This document shows positions 10,443 through 18,134 of a stretch of DNA of 64,000 bases, one piece after another. Position numbers and translations under genes: made by a program. Within the stretch, counting starts at the first letter, position 1, and the number at the start of each line of letters is the position of its first letter. The DNA comes from Candidatus Gastranaerophilales bacterium (GTDB lineage Bacteria; Cyanobacteriota; Vampirovibrionia; Gastranaerophilales; Gastranaerophilaceae), in contig CALUUI010000009.1 in assembly GCA_944323925.1 (NCBI GenBank), positions 16,411 to 80,410 of the forward strand, read 5' to 3'. The notes below the pieces were generated by a model. It saw only the letters and a program-made list of their open reading frames with translations, ran no database searches and was not told the DNA's origin.

Positions 10443-11341
10443 AACAAGGTTTTGAGTTAGGCCGTTTAACAACATTTAAAATAGGTGGTAAATGCGAGAA
10501 TTTGTATTTACCCAAAACGGCAGATGAATTAATTGAGCTGTTAAAAAATGATAGTACAATGTTAGTTATCGGTTCAGGCTCAAATTTATTAATTTCATCT
10601 AACGGAGTAAAATGTAATGTCGTTTCTACAAGAAATTTGAAAACCGTAAATATAGATGGTTGTAGAATTACAGCAGAATGTGGCGTTTCAGGTCCATTCT
10701 TAGCTCAATTAGCGGCAAAAGAGTCATTAAGCGGATTTGAGTTCTTTGTTGCTTTCCCCGGTAGTATCGGTGGAAATCTTTATATGAATGCTTCAGCTCA
10801 TGGACAGTTTACTTCAGATTGTTTTGTGTCAGCGAGAGTGTTTGATAGAGAGGATAAAGTTGTAAAAACTATTTTTAAATCGGAAATGAATTTTGCCTAT
10901 AAGCAGTCATTGTTACAGTGTGGTCGCTATGTATTATTAGATGCATTGTTTGAATTAAAACCGGATTCGCAAGAAAAAATTAAAGAGTTAATGGATAGAA
11001 ATTTATCAGGTCGTAAGCAGATGCAACCTTCAATGGCACATCCAAATGCCGGTTGCGTTTTTAAAAATCCCCCAAATGATAGTGCCGGAAGGCTTTTGGA
11101 TAAGGCGGGCTTTAAAGGGTATGATGATGAAAATGTTAAAGTTTGGGATACACATGCGAATTTTATTATTAATAAAGGTCAAGCATCAAGTCTTGATGTC
11201 CTTGAATTAATGTTAAAGATGTATAATAAAGTAAAAGAAGTTTATGATATAGAGTTAACTCCCGAAGTAATTTATGTGGGAGAAAAATCTAAAAGAGAGG
11301 AAGAAATATGCAAAATACTCTATCAAAAAAATCAAAAATAG
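10427..11341 (+). CDS. murB: UDP-N-acetylenolpyruvoylglucosamine reductase MurB
   Basis: FAD enzyme that reduces UDP-GlcNAc-enolpyruvate to UDP-MurNAc with NADPH. The FAD-binding GSGSNLL motif lies near residue 50 and GSIGGNLYMNASAHG near 112. The NAGCVFKNP motif near 205 carries Cys at the usual catalytic Ser/Cys proton-donor position. Length (304 aa) is normal for the type with the C-terminal 'TPEVIYVGE' end. The start is probably TTG at 10427, with an AGAGG about 6 bases upstream inside the murC end; no better ATG is seen. It overlaps ddl by 34 bases. Confidence 0.96.
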   Translation: MECEVKQGFELGRLTTFKIGGKCENLYLPKTADELIELLKNDSTMLVIGSGSNLLISSNGVKCNVVSTRNLKTVNIDGCRITAECGVSGPFLAQLAAKESLSGFEFFVAFPGSIGGNLYMNASAHGQFTSDCFVSARVFDREDKVVKTIFKSEMNFAYKQSLLQCGRYVLLDALFELKPDSQEKIKELMDRNLSGRKQMQPSMAHPNAGCVFKNPPNDSAGRLLDKAGFKGYDDENVKVWDTHANFIINKGQASSLDVLELMLKMYNKVKEVYDIELTPEVIYVGEKSKREEEICKILYQKNQK

Positions 11342-12240
11342 CCGTTTTATGTGGCGGTATGTCGACAGAAGCAGAAGTATCAATGCGTTCCGGGAAAAAT
11401 TGTTATGAGGCATTGAAAAGGCTGGGATATGAAAATGCTCAACTGGTCGTTGTAGATAATAATATTGCTCAGATTTTAAAAGGTTATGATTTTGCATATA
11501 ACGCTTTACATGGGAAATATGGTGAAGATGGTTGTATCCAAGGCTTATTAGAAATAATGCAAATCCCATATTCAGGTTGTGGGGTAATGGCAAGTGCTAT
11601 TTGTATGAATAAGGAATTTACTAAAAGGATACTAAAACCTGCAGGTATTCCCCTTATAAATTCAGTTTTTATTAAACGTGATGATGATATTTTATCGTCA
11701 GTTAATGGTTTAACGTACCCATTGATGGTAAAACCTGTTTCAGAAGGTTCAAGTTTCGGTATGAATAAAGTAAATAATGAAACAGAATTGGTAGAAGCAG
11801 TTGAAGAAGCAAGGAAATATAATCCTGATGTGCTGATAGAGGAATATAAGTTAGGTATAAGTGCAACAGTAGGAGTTTTAGAACGTGATGGCGAAACTTT
11901 TGCAACAGAAATTTTAGAATTTCGCCCCAAAAATGAATGGTATGATTATGAGGCAAAATACACGAAAGGTATGACCGAGTTCATTTTACCGGCTCAAATT
12001 AGTCCAGAAATGACAAAAGAAGTAAAAGAAATAACAATCAAAGCTTTTGAAGCCTGTGGATGTAGCGGAGTTGCAAGGGTAGACTTTTTAATATCAGATG
12101 GTGTACCATATGTATTAGAAATTAATACCAGCCCAGGAATGACTGATACAAGTGATTTGCCAGCACAGTCTGCAGCCTGCGGAATTTCATTTGATGATTT
12201 GGTAGAACTTATCTTAAAAAGCTCAGGTTTGAATAAATAA
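11308..12240 (+). CDS. ddl: D-alanine--D-alanine ligase Ddl
   Basis: ATP-grasp ligase making the D-Ala-D-Ala dipeptide for the murein stem peptide, in the cytoplasm. The N-terminal HGKYGEDG motif near residue 70, the central KPVSEGSSFG ATP-binding loop and the EINTSPGMT metal-binding motif near 270 are all present. The 310-aa length is typical. ATG at 11308 has a GAGAGGAAG ribosome site and lies inside the end of murB, which implies translational coupling. The stop codon shares one base with the ftsQ start (TAATG). Confidence 0.97.
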   Translation: MQNTLSKKSKIAVLCGGMSTEAEVSMRSGKNCYEALKRLGYENAQLVVVDNNIAQILKGYDFAYNALHGKYGEDGCIQGLLEIMQIPYSGCGVMASAICMNKEFTKRILKPAGIPLINSVFIKRDDDILSSVNGLTYPLMVKPVSEGSSFGMNKVNNETELVEAVEEARKYNPDVLIEEYKLGISATVGVLERDGETFATEILEFRPKNEWYDYEAKYTKGMTEFILPAQISPEMTKEVKEITIKAFEACGCSGVARVDFLISDGVPYVLEINTSPGMTDTSDLPAQSAACGISFDDLVELILKSSGLNK

Positions 12241-13103
12241 TGTCTAAAGATAGTGAAGAATTTCAAATAACTAAAGAAAATCAATTAAGACGTTTAAAAC
12301 AAGCGCAAATGCAAAGAAAGGTTAAATATCAAAAGAAACGCCTTAAACGTATGCGCTCTTTCTTAAAGTTTTTGATTGTTTTATTTATTATGGGGCTTTG
12401 TTATTTAATAGTAAAACTCCCTCAATGGAAATTGAGTTCTGCGGCATTCGATAAAGTTGATAATCCATCACTAGAAATAATAAATAATAAAATTGTTCCG
12501 TCATACAAAATACTATCTGCTCTTCGTTGTAATCAGGTTCCCCAAGAACCAATATTTATGGTTAAAACAGAGCATTTGAAAGAAAGTATAATGCACCTTG
12601 AACCGGTACAAGATGTTTATATAAGACGTTTCTGGTTTCCGGCAAGACTTCAAATTATTGTTATAGAAAGAACTCCTATATTAACAATATCACCGGAGGC
12701 GAATGTTCCTCCAATAGCATTTTTCTCGGTTGATGGTACACTTATTGGCAGAGAATATATGCCGCTTGATCCATCTTATAAAACTTGGTTGATTTTAACT
12801 TACGGTACTAAAGATGATTACCGCTCTTGGGATGAGGCTAAAGTTCGTATGTTCAGAACTTTAGCTCAATCAGTTGAAGATTTGTCCGGAGAAAAGGTTG
12901 AATATATCGATTATAAAAATCCTGATGATATTTATATAAAAATTCCAACGGTTAATATAAGAATTGGTAAAATGTCTTCTTCTACTATGAATAGAATCGC
13001 AAGACTACCTTCTTTGTTACCTCAAGTGAAAATGCTTAATAAAAAGGTTAAATATATAGACCTAAGATGGGAAGAAACAAATTATATTAAATTGGATGAG
13101 TAA
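12240..13103 (+). CDS. ftsQ: Cell division protein FtsQ/DivIB
   Basis: A 287-aa bitopic membrane protein with a basic cytoplasmic N-terminus of about 40 residues, one hydrophobic segment at about 40-60, then an extracytoplasmic part. The region around residues 92-135 fits the POTRA domain, which ends in the conserved 'P..L.I.V.ERTP' stretch seen in FtsQ/DivIB. It connects early and late divisome proteins through FtsL/FtsB. The order murC-murB-ddl-ftsQ is the classical dcw-cluster order, although ftsZ here lies about 18 kb away on the other strand. Start ATG overlaps the ddl stop by one base. A strong terminator follows. Confidence 0.9.
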   Translation: MSKDSEEFQITKENQLRRLKQAQMQRKVKYQKKRLKRMRSFLKFLIVLFIMGLCYLIVKLPQWKLSSAAFDKVDNPSLEIINNKIVPSYKILSALRCNQVPQEPIFMVKTEHLKESIMHLEPVQDVYIRRFWFPARLQIIVIERTPILTISPEANVPPIAFFSVDGTLIGREYMPLDPSYKTWLILTYGTKDDYRSWDEAKVRMFRTLAQSVEDLSGEKVEYIDYKNPDDIYIKIPTVNIRIGKMSSSTMNRIARLPSLLPQVKMLNKKVKYIDLRWEETNYIKLDE

Positions 13104-13110
13104 AACAAGT

Positions 13111-13149
13111 ATAAAAAAACACCGGTTAATTAAACCGGTGTTTTTTTTG
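13111..13149. terminator. Bidirectional rho-independent terminator
   Basis: An inverted repeat with stem CACCGGTT/AACCGGTG is flanked by an A-run on the left and a T-run on the right. It can end both the ftsQ operon (plus) and the rplU-rpmA operon (minus). Confidence 0.92.
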
Positions 13150-13159
13150 TTTTAAAAAA

Positions 13160-13414
13160 CTAAGCACTATATACGCTAACTTGTTTTCTGTCTCTTCTAT
13201 GAGATTCAAATTTAACTTGTCCATCGATTAAAGCGTATAAAGTATCATCACTACCAATACCAACGTTATTGCCAGGGTGGAATTTAGTCCCTCTTTGACG
13301 AACGATGATATTGCCAGCCTTAACTAATTCACCACCAAACTTCTTAACACCAAGTCGCTTGGCTTCTGAATCTCTACCGTTACGGGTTGACCCCATCCCT
13401 TTCTTATGTGCCAT
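13160..13414 (-). CDS. rpmA: 50S ribosomal protein L27
   Basis: An 84-aa L27 with the conserved start MAHKKG, then the [12 protein letters not shown] and [13 protein letters not shown] motifs. Its N-terminal tail reaches the peptidyl transferase centre. The N-terminus begins directly at Ala-His-Lys-Lys without the cleavable extension found in Firmicutes L27, which argues against a Firmicutes origin. It lies 26 bases behind rplU in the usual L21-L27 order. Confidence 0.98.
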   Translation of the reverse strand: MAHKKGMGSTRNGRDSEAKRLGVKKFGGELVKAGNIIVRQRGTKFHPGNNVGIGSDDTLYALIDGQVKFESHRRDRKQVSVYSA

Positions 13415-13440
13415 TTTGAATTTCTCCTATATTAATTTAA

Positions 13441-13800
13441 CTATGCTTCTGCAGACTCTGCTGCTTCTGCTGATTTAGATTTTTGAGCAGTAGTTCTGAT
13501 CTTGTTAATCATAACTCTACAAAAACCTTGTCTGTGACCTTGTTTTCTTCTGTAACCTTTTTTAGGTCTTTGTTTGAAAACAATAATTTTCTTAGCACGG
13601 TCATTTTTAAGAACAACACCTTCAACAGATGCATTACCAACGTAAGGTTGACCAACCTTTGATTTTTTGCCGTTAACTAACATAACGACCTTATCAAAAA
13701 CAACTTTAGCATCTTTTTCAACGCCAAGAAGTTCTACATCTACATAGCGGCCTTCTTCTACTTTGTATTGTTTGCCGCAGCTTTCGACTATTGCGTACAT
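13441..13800 (-). CDS. rplU: 50S ribosomal protein L21
   Basis: A 119-aa L21. [14 protein letters not shown] at the start and [12 protein letters not shown] near residue 90 are family hallmarks. The last roughly 15 residues (Ala/Glu/Ser) extend past the usual end. L21 binds 23S rRNA. It is first gene of the rplU-rpmA operon, with a near-consensus promoter about 80 bases upstream. Start ATG follows an AAAGGACAG ribosome site. Confidence 0.98.
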   Translation of the reverse strand: MYAIVESCGKQYKVEEGRYVDVELLGVEKDAKVVFDKVVMLVNGKKSKVGQPYVGNASVEGVVLKNDRAKKIIVFKQRPKKGYRRKQGHRQGFCRVMINKIRTTAQKSKSAEAAESAEA

Positions 13801-13878
13801 ATTCTGTCCTTTCTTTTCAGGAATCGTATCCTTTCGGAATTTGAAACGATTTACCTATCTACAATACTATTCATTATA

Positions 13879-13907
13879 ATTATGGCGGGCTAAAACTTTA
13901 CTGTCAA
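13879..13907 (-). promoter_or_regulatory. Sigma-70-type promoter of rplU-rpmA
   Basis: On the minus strand TTGACA (13902-13907) is separated by exactly 17 bases from CATAAT (13879-13884). Transcription would start about 70 bases before the rplU ATG, leaving a modest leader that could carry control by L21, though no leader fold was recognised. Confidence 0.85.
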
Positions 13908-13961
13908 GTTATTCAATACTTTTTAGTTATTTTCGTTACATTTAAAAATAATAAATATAAT

Positions 13962-13988
13962 AAAAAAAGCCCCCAATCCAGGGGCTTA
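13962..13988 (-). terminator. Rho-independent terminator
   Basis: On the minus strand an AGCCCC/GGGGCT stem with a 7-base loop is followed by a run of seven T. It lies just downstream of the 43-codon gene and would end its transcript. Confidence 0.85.
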
Positions 13989-14023
13989 GATTCCGAGAGT
14001 TATTTTATTTGGTTATCGCTGTG

Positions 14024-14155
14024 TTATAGCGACAAAGTTCTCTCTATTTCATAAATTTTGTACAGTAAACTGTCTATTTGATCTTTTAACCAAAGAGTAT
14101 ACATTTTTATATTTTCTTGGAAACTGTAGGTTCCCGGCCAATAATATCTGCACAT
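14024..14155 (-). CDS. Predicted 43-aa small protein
   Basis: Not recognised. An ATG preceded at a 7-base spacing by GGAG opens a 43-codon frame that ends just before a good terminator. The N-terminal part is aromatic and Cys-containing (Cys-Arg-Tyr-Tyr-Trp-Pro-Gly). The second half, from about residue 17, has leucine, isoleucine and tyrosine spaced as in an amphipathic helix. There is no signal peptide or transmembrane segment. It lies between trkH and the rplU promoter, on the trkH strand and 108 bases after the trkH stop, so it may be co-transcribed with trkA-trkH. The alternative is a structured RNA, since the 3' part can form hairpins, but the ribosome site plus open frame favour a protein. 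Confidence 0.55.
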   Translation of the reverse strand: MCRYYWPGTYSFQENIKMYTLWLKDQIDSLLYKIYEIERTLSL

Positions 14156-14263
14156 ATTTTTACTCCAAAAACTATCAACTCTTTTTTTATCGACATATTT
14201 TTGGAAAACTTTAGCCTTTTGGGGGAAAGTTTTACATTTCTTTACAGTTCTTTTGGCTTTTGG

Positions 14264-15697
14264 TTATTTCTTAAAGTTCCAAAATTCGGATTGGAAGATA
14301 ACTAAAAATGGGATAATTTCCAAACGTCCAACGAGCATATCAAGAATCAGTATAAATTTTGTTACAGGATGGAACGTTGATATTCCGCTAGGGGTAAATC
14401 CGATATTTCCGAGTGCGTTAATTGCACTTATCATGCCTCGTTCTGCATTATTTTCCAGCAGGGTAATTAATATGGCTGAAAATACAAATATTAGTATATA
14501 GAAGAACATAAAAATTAGTACTTGACCCAAAACGTCTTTAGGTACTATTTGGTTATTAGATTTTACGTTGATGACAGCGTTAGGATGGAAAATCCTTGTT
14601 ATTTCAGTTTTAAGGAATTTAAAAACTAGAAGCCAACGAACAATTTTTATACCACCACCGGCAGAACTTGCGCTTGCTCCGGTAAACATTGCGATAAATA
14701 AAAATACTTGAGAGTATAAATTCCAGTTTTCAAAGCTGGTTATTGAAAATCCAGTTGAGGTCATTATTGATATTACTGTAAAAGGGCTATCAAGGATGAT
14801 TTGCTTTATAGGGTAGTGCATAAATATATATCCGCAAATTCCGACAATTACTGATAACAGTATAAATGTCAATGAGTATGCTTTAAATTCAGCGTTATTC
14901 CAAAATGTCTTTATAGAATGTTTTGTACAGCTTTTATAAAGAAGGTTATAATTTGTACCACCAATAAACATAAATAGTGTTATTATCCAAAGAGTTAAAG
15001 TAGAGCAATTGCAAATTATATTATTGTTTGCAACAAATCCTCCGCAAGCAAGTGTTGACATTGCGGTACATACTCCATCAAACCAATTCATGCCAGTAAT
15101 TTTCAATAACAGTACAAGTATAACGGTTAGTGTTAGATAAATCTTATACATAGCAGAAGCAGTTGAACGAATTTTGGGTGTTAATTTTTCTTCTCCAGGA
15201 CCTGGAGTTTCTGCAAAAAACATTTGACGACCTGCTACTGCAAATTGTGGAAGTATGGCAATGAATAAGACCAATATTCCGATACCGCCGAGCCATTGTG
15301 ATAACGCTCTCCAGAATAATATTGAATGCGGATAGTTATAGTGTGTTAAAATTGTTGCTCCTGTCGTGGTTATTCCAGAAGTCCCTTCAAAAAGAGCATC
15401 TATTAGTGAAAAGCCTGCGAATATAAATGGGAGAGCTATTACTAAAGTCGCAGTTAGCCATGAACCTACTACTATTCCAAAGCAAGTTACTTTTCTTATA
15501 TCATTCAGGTTTTGGACGGTCGCGCCTATTCTTGATATTAATAAAGAGGCTGCTGCTGTTATTATTCCGGTATATAAAAACGGGTAAATTGAATTATATT
15601 CTTTGTAATATATGGAAACAATAATTGGTAGAATCATCAGGATTGTAAACGATCTGAGTAATTTTTTTAGTACATAAGCTAAGTATTCAAATTTCAT
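14264..15697 (-). CDS. trkH: TrkH-family potassium channel subunit
   Basis: A 477-aa polytopic inner-membrane protein of the TrkH/KtrB superfamily: four covalently linked M1-P-M2 repeats forming the K+ pore, gated by a cytoplasmic RCK subunit. Selectivity-filter-like stretches occur as TSGITTTGAT (near 130), TLACGGF (near 217), TSTGFS (near 315) and NALGNIGFTP (near 430). The start ATG lies 3 bases after the trkA stop, so the two are one operon. The assignment is to the family; whether it is Trk or Ktr type was not resolved. Confidence 0.95.
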   Translation of the reverse strand: MKFEYLAYVLKKLLRSFTILMILPIIVSIYYKEYNSIYPFLYTGIITAAASLLISRIGATVQNLNDIRKVTCFGIVVGSWLTATLVIALPFIFAGFSLIDALFEGTSGITTTGATILTHYNYPHSILFWRALSQWLGGIGILVLFIAILPQFAVAGRQMFFAETPGPGEEKLTPKIRSTASAMYKIYLTLTVILVLLLKITGMNWFDGVCTAMSTLACGGFVANNNIICNCSTLTLWIITLFMFIGGTNYNLLYKSCTKHSIKTFWNNAEFKAYSLTFILLSVIVGICGYIFMHYPIKQIILDSPFTVISIMTSTGFSITSFENWNLYSQVFLFIAMFTGASASSAGGGIKIVRWLLVFKFLKTEITRIFHPNAVINVKSNNQIVPKDVLGQVLIFMFFYILIFVFSAILITLLENNAERGMISAINALGNIGFTPSGISTFHPVTKFILILDMLVGRLEIIPFLVIFQSEFWNFKK

Positions 15698-15700
15698 ATT

Positions 15701-17038
15701 TTATGCCTTAAAAAAGTTCTTTAATTCTTGTGACAATTTATGAGTAGTAAAGATTATAAGAGTATCATTGCCTAAAACAAGGGTATTTCCTTTTGGGATA
15801 ATTACCTTGTGACGGCGTTGTATAATTCCTATAATAGCCCCTTGCGGGAGTTTTAAATCCATAATCCTTTTTGTTTCAAAATTGTTTGGAATGATTAATT
15901 CAAGGACTTCGCCTTTTCCTTGCTCAACGGTTGCAAGAATATCAATATTTGTTTCGTTTAAATTGTTTTTTATTTCCTTTATTACTGCAATATTTGATGA
16001 AATCGCAACATCTATACCAACTTTTTCAAATAACGGAACGTTGGTATTGTTAGATACTCTTGTTATAACTCTTTTTACTCCCGTTTGTTTTGCTAGTAAC
16101 GAACATAGGAGATTTTTTTCATCGTTATTAGTTACACTTATTACAACATCAAAATCTTCAATTCCTTCTTCATTTAAAAGTTGAATATTAGTTCCATCAC
16201 CATTTATAATTAAAGTACTTTCAAGCTCAGAAGCTAAAAATTCACAGCGCTTTTCACTTTTTTCAAAAATCTTTGTTTTAATTTTTAATTTTTCAAGATT
16301 TTTAGCTAGCATCATACCAACAGTTCCGCCGCCAATTATTGCCGCATTTTTAACAAATTCTTTTTCGTGGAAAAATTTGCCGGCTAGTATATCAAGAGAA
16401 GATGCGGTCCCCATACAGATTACTTTATCATCTTTTTCAAGTATCGTTTCACCATTAGGGATGAATAATTCATCTTGTCTTGTTATTCCTACAAGTAATG
16501 TGTCATCAGGAAAAGTGCAGTCTTTTAATTTTTTCCCAACTAAAACAGAGCTTTCCGGTAATTTATATTCAAGAAGTCTTGCTTTACCTTCTGCAAAATG
16601 TTCTGCATCAAGAGCTTTAGCTACTGTTACAATTCTAAAAATTTCTTGCATCAATAATTCTTCAGGCCAAATTATGTAATCCAGATTTAGGTCACAGAAA
16701 GATTCTGAGTCTTTCTTGCAGCTCATTGATGTATGATACTCTTCTTTTGAGATGAAACAAATAGTTTTTACATCGCTTATTTTTTTAGCGGTTAGGCAGG
16801 CTACAATATTGGCTTCATCATAATCTGTGCAGGCTATAAAAATATCGGCATCTTCAATTTGTGCTTCTTTAAGAGCTGTTATACAAGTCCCATTACCTGA
16901 TACGTAACCGATATCAAGTTTGTTAAATGCATCAGTTCGGTTTTGTTCTTTGTCTATTATTATTATGTCGTGGTCTTCAAATAGTTCTGCTGCTATATTG
17001 CAACCGATTTCATTCGCGCCGTATATTATTATTTTCAT
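15701..17038 (-). CDS. trkA: Trk potassium regulatory protein TrkA
   Basis: A cytoplasmic double-RCK protein of about 445 aa. Two Rossmann NAD-binding units begin at residue 1 (IIIYGANEIG) and near 230 (AAIIGGGTVGMMLAK), each followed by a TrkA-C domain. It gates TrkH in response to NAD(H)/ATP. I place the start at ATG 17038, because TrkA proteins usually begin directly with the first Rossmann strand. A TTG six codons upstream (17056) is possible but has no ribosome site. A promoter whose -10 box ends 6 bases before this ATG implies a leaderless transcript. Confidence 0.95.
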   Translation of the reverse strand: MKIIIYGANEIGCNIAAELFEDHDIIIIDKEQNRTDAFNKLDIGYVSGNGTCITALKEAQIEDADIFIACTDYDEANIVACLTAKKISDVKTICFISKEEYHTSMSCKKDSESFCDLNLDYIIWPEELLMQEIFRIVTVAKALDAEHFAEGKARLLEYKLPESSVLVGKKLKDCTFPDDTLLVGITRQDELFIPNGETILEKDDKVICMGTASSLDILAGKFFHEKEFVKNAAIIGGGTVGMMLAKNLEKLKIKTKIFEKSEKRCEFLASELESTLIINGDGTNIQLLNEEGIEDFDVVISVTNNDEKNLLCSLLAKQTGVKRVITRVSNNTNVPLFEKVGIDVAISSNIAVIKEIKNNLNETNIDILATVEQGKGEVLELIIPNNFETKRIMDLKLPQGAIIGIIQRRHKVIIPKGNTLVLGNDTLIIFTTHKLSQELKNFFKA

Positions 17039-17044
17039 TCCTAA

Positions 17045-17073
17045 ATTATTGACCAATTGTTTATGCTTGTCAA
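17045..17073 (-). promoter_or_regulatory. Promoter of trkA-trkH, probably leaderless
   Basis: Minus strand: TTGACA (17068-17073), 17-base spacer, AATAAT (17045-17050), then six bases and the trkA ATG. With the usual 6-7 base discriminator, the first transcribed base would be the A of ATG. The promoter would lie inside the gene if the TTG at 17056 were the true start. Confidence 0.65.
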
Positions 17074-17089
17074 ATAAGTTTATATTTTG

Positions 17090-17995
17090 TTATGCGTGAG
17101 GATGTGCTTTATCGTAAACATCTTTCATATGTTTAGTGGAAACGTGAGTATAAATTTGAGTATTAGAGATACCGGCATGACCTAAAAGTTCTTGTACGAC
17201 TCTAAGATCTGCGCCGTTTTCTATTAACTTTGTTGCAAAACTATGTCGAAAAACGTGTGGAGTGACTTTTTTTTGTAATTCTAATTCTTTTACGGTTTCA
17301 TTTATTGCATTTCTGATACTTTTATTTTGAAGTCGATATCCCGTGTTATTGATAAAAATAGGAGCATCTTCGTCGGTTGTAACTTTATATCCGGGGGCGA
17401 TAAGATTTCTTGCCGTTTGAAGGTATTGTTCAAGATAGTTTTTTGCTCTATCAGTTACGAGAACAATTCTTTCTTTTGCACCTTTGCCCATTACTTTTAT
17501 TTCGTTATTTTCAAGGTTTAAATCCCCAAAATTAAGCCCACTTAGTTCTGAAACTCGCATACCTGTTGCCCAAAGCAGTTCTAAAATTACTCTATTTCTA
17601 AAGCCTGATGGAGTATTTATTTTAACGTGGTTAAGGATATTCTCGATTTCTTCAGGCGTAAGAAATTTAGGTAAAGGTTTTGGGCGTTTAGGTGCATTTA
17701 AAGATACAGCAGGATTTGTTTCTACTATATGTTCTCTATATAGATATTTGTAGAAAGTTCTTATAGCGGCAATTTTTCGTGCAATAGTTGTTTTGGTATA
17801 TTCAAATTTTTGTATAAAGTAGATATATTCTCTCAGTTTGTTAAAATCGGCATCTTGCGGCGGCATACTATCAAGCCATACTAAAAAACTAAGAATATCT
17901 GAAGCATAAGCTCTGGTAGTGTGATTAGAAAAATTCCGTTCTACTTCAAGATAAGTTTTAAAATCTTCTAAAAATTCTTTTGAACTGTTAAGCAT
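17090..17995 (-). CDS. Tyrosine recombinase, XerC/XerD type
   Basis: A 301-aa phage-integrase-family recombinase, the standard length for Xer proteins that resolve chromosome dimers at dif with FtsK. A SAM-like N-terminal core-binding domain (about 1-95) precedes the catalytic domain. Catalytic residues are visible: Arg in ATGMRVSELSGL (near 145), the HVFRHSFA box (near 250), the GHAGISNTQIYTHV box with the nucleophile Tyr (near 280). The start ATG has AAGGA about 8 bases upstream. It lies beside housekeeping genes, with no phage genes nearby, so a Xer role is more likely than an element integrase. XerC versus XerD cannot be decided here. Confidence 0.9.
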   Translation of the reverse strand: MLNSSKEFLEDFKTYLEVERNFSNHTTRAYASDILSFLVWLDSMPPQDADFNKLREYIYFIQKFEYTKTTIARKIAAIRTFYKYLYREHIVETNPAVSLNAPKRPKPLPKFLTPEEIENILNHVKINTPSGFRNRVILELLWATGMRVSELSGLNFGDLNLENNEIKVMGKGAKERIVLVTDRAKNYLEQYLQTARNLIAPGYKVTTDEDAPIFINNTGYRLQNKSIRNAINETVKELELQKKVTPHVFRHSFATKLIENGADLRVVQELLGHAGISNTQIYTHVSTKHMKDVYDKAHPHA

Positions 17996-18134
17996 TGTTA
18001 ATCCTTCGTCACTCTCTAAGCGTACTATATTTGAGTGTTTTATTCAATTATTTTTACTTATTGTAACGTTTATTTTTTGCAATTTGAATGAGTATATAAT
18101 AAAATATGTATATTAAATGATGGAGTAGCAGGGA

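Noticed and set aside
13801..13878. L21 leader regulatory RNA
   Set aside because: The rplU leader is short and I could not recognise a conserved fold.
17090..17995. Integrase of a mobile element
   Set aside because: Xer length, housekeeping neighbours and no attachment repeats or phage genes nearby.
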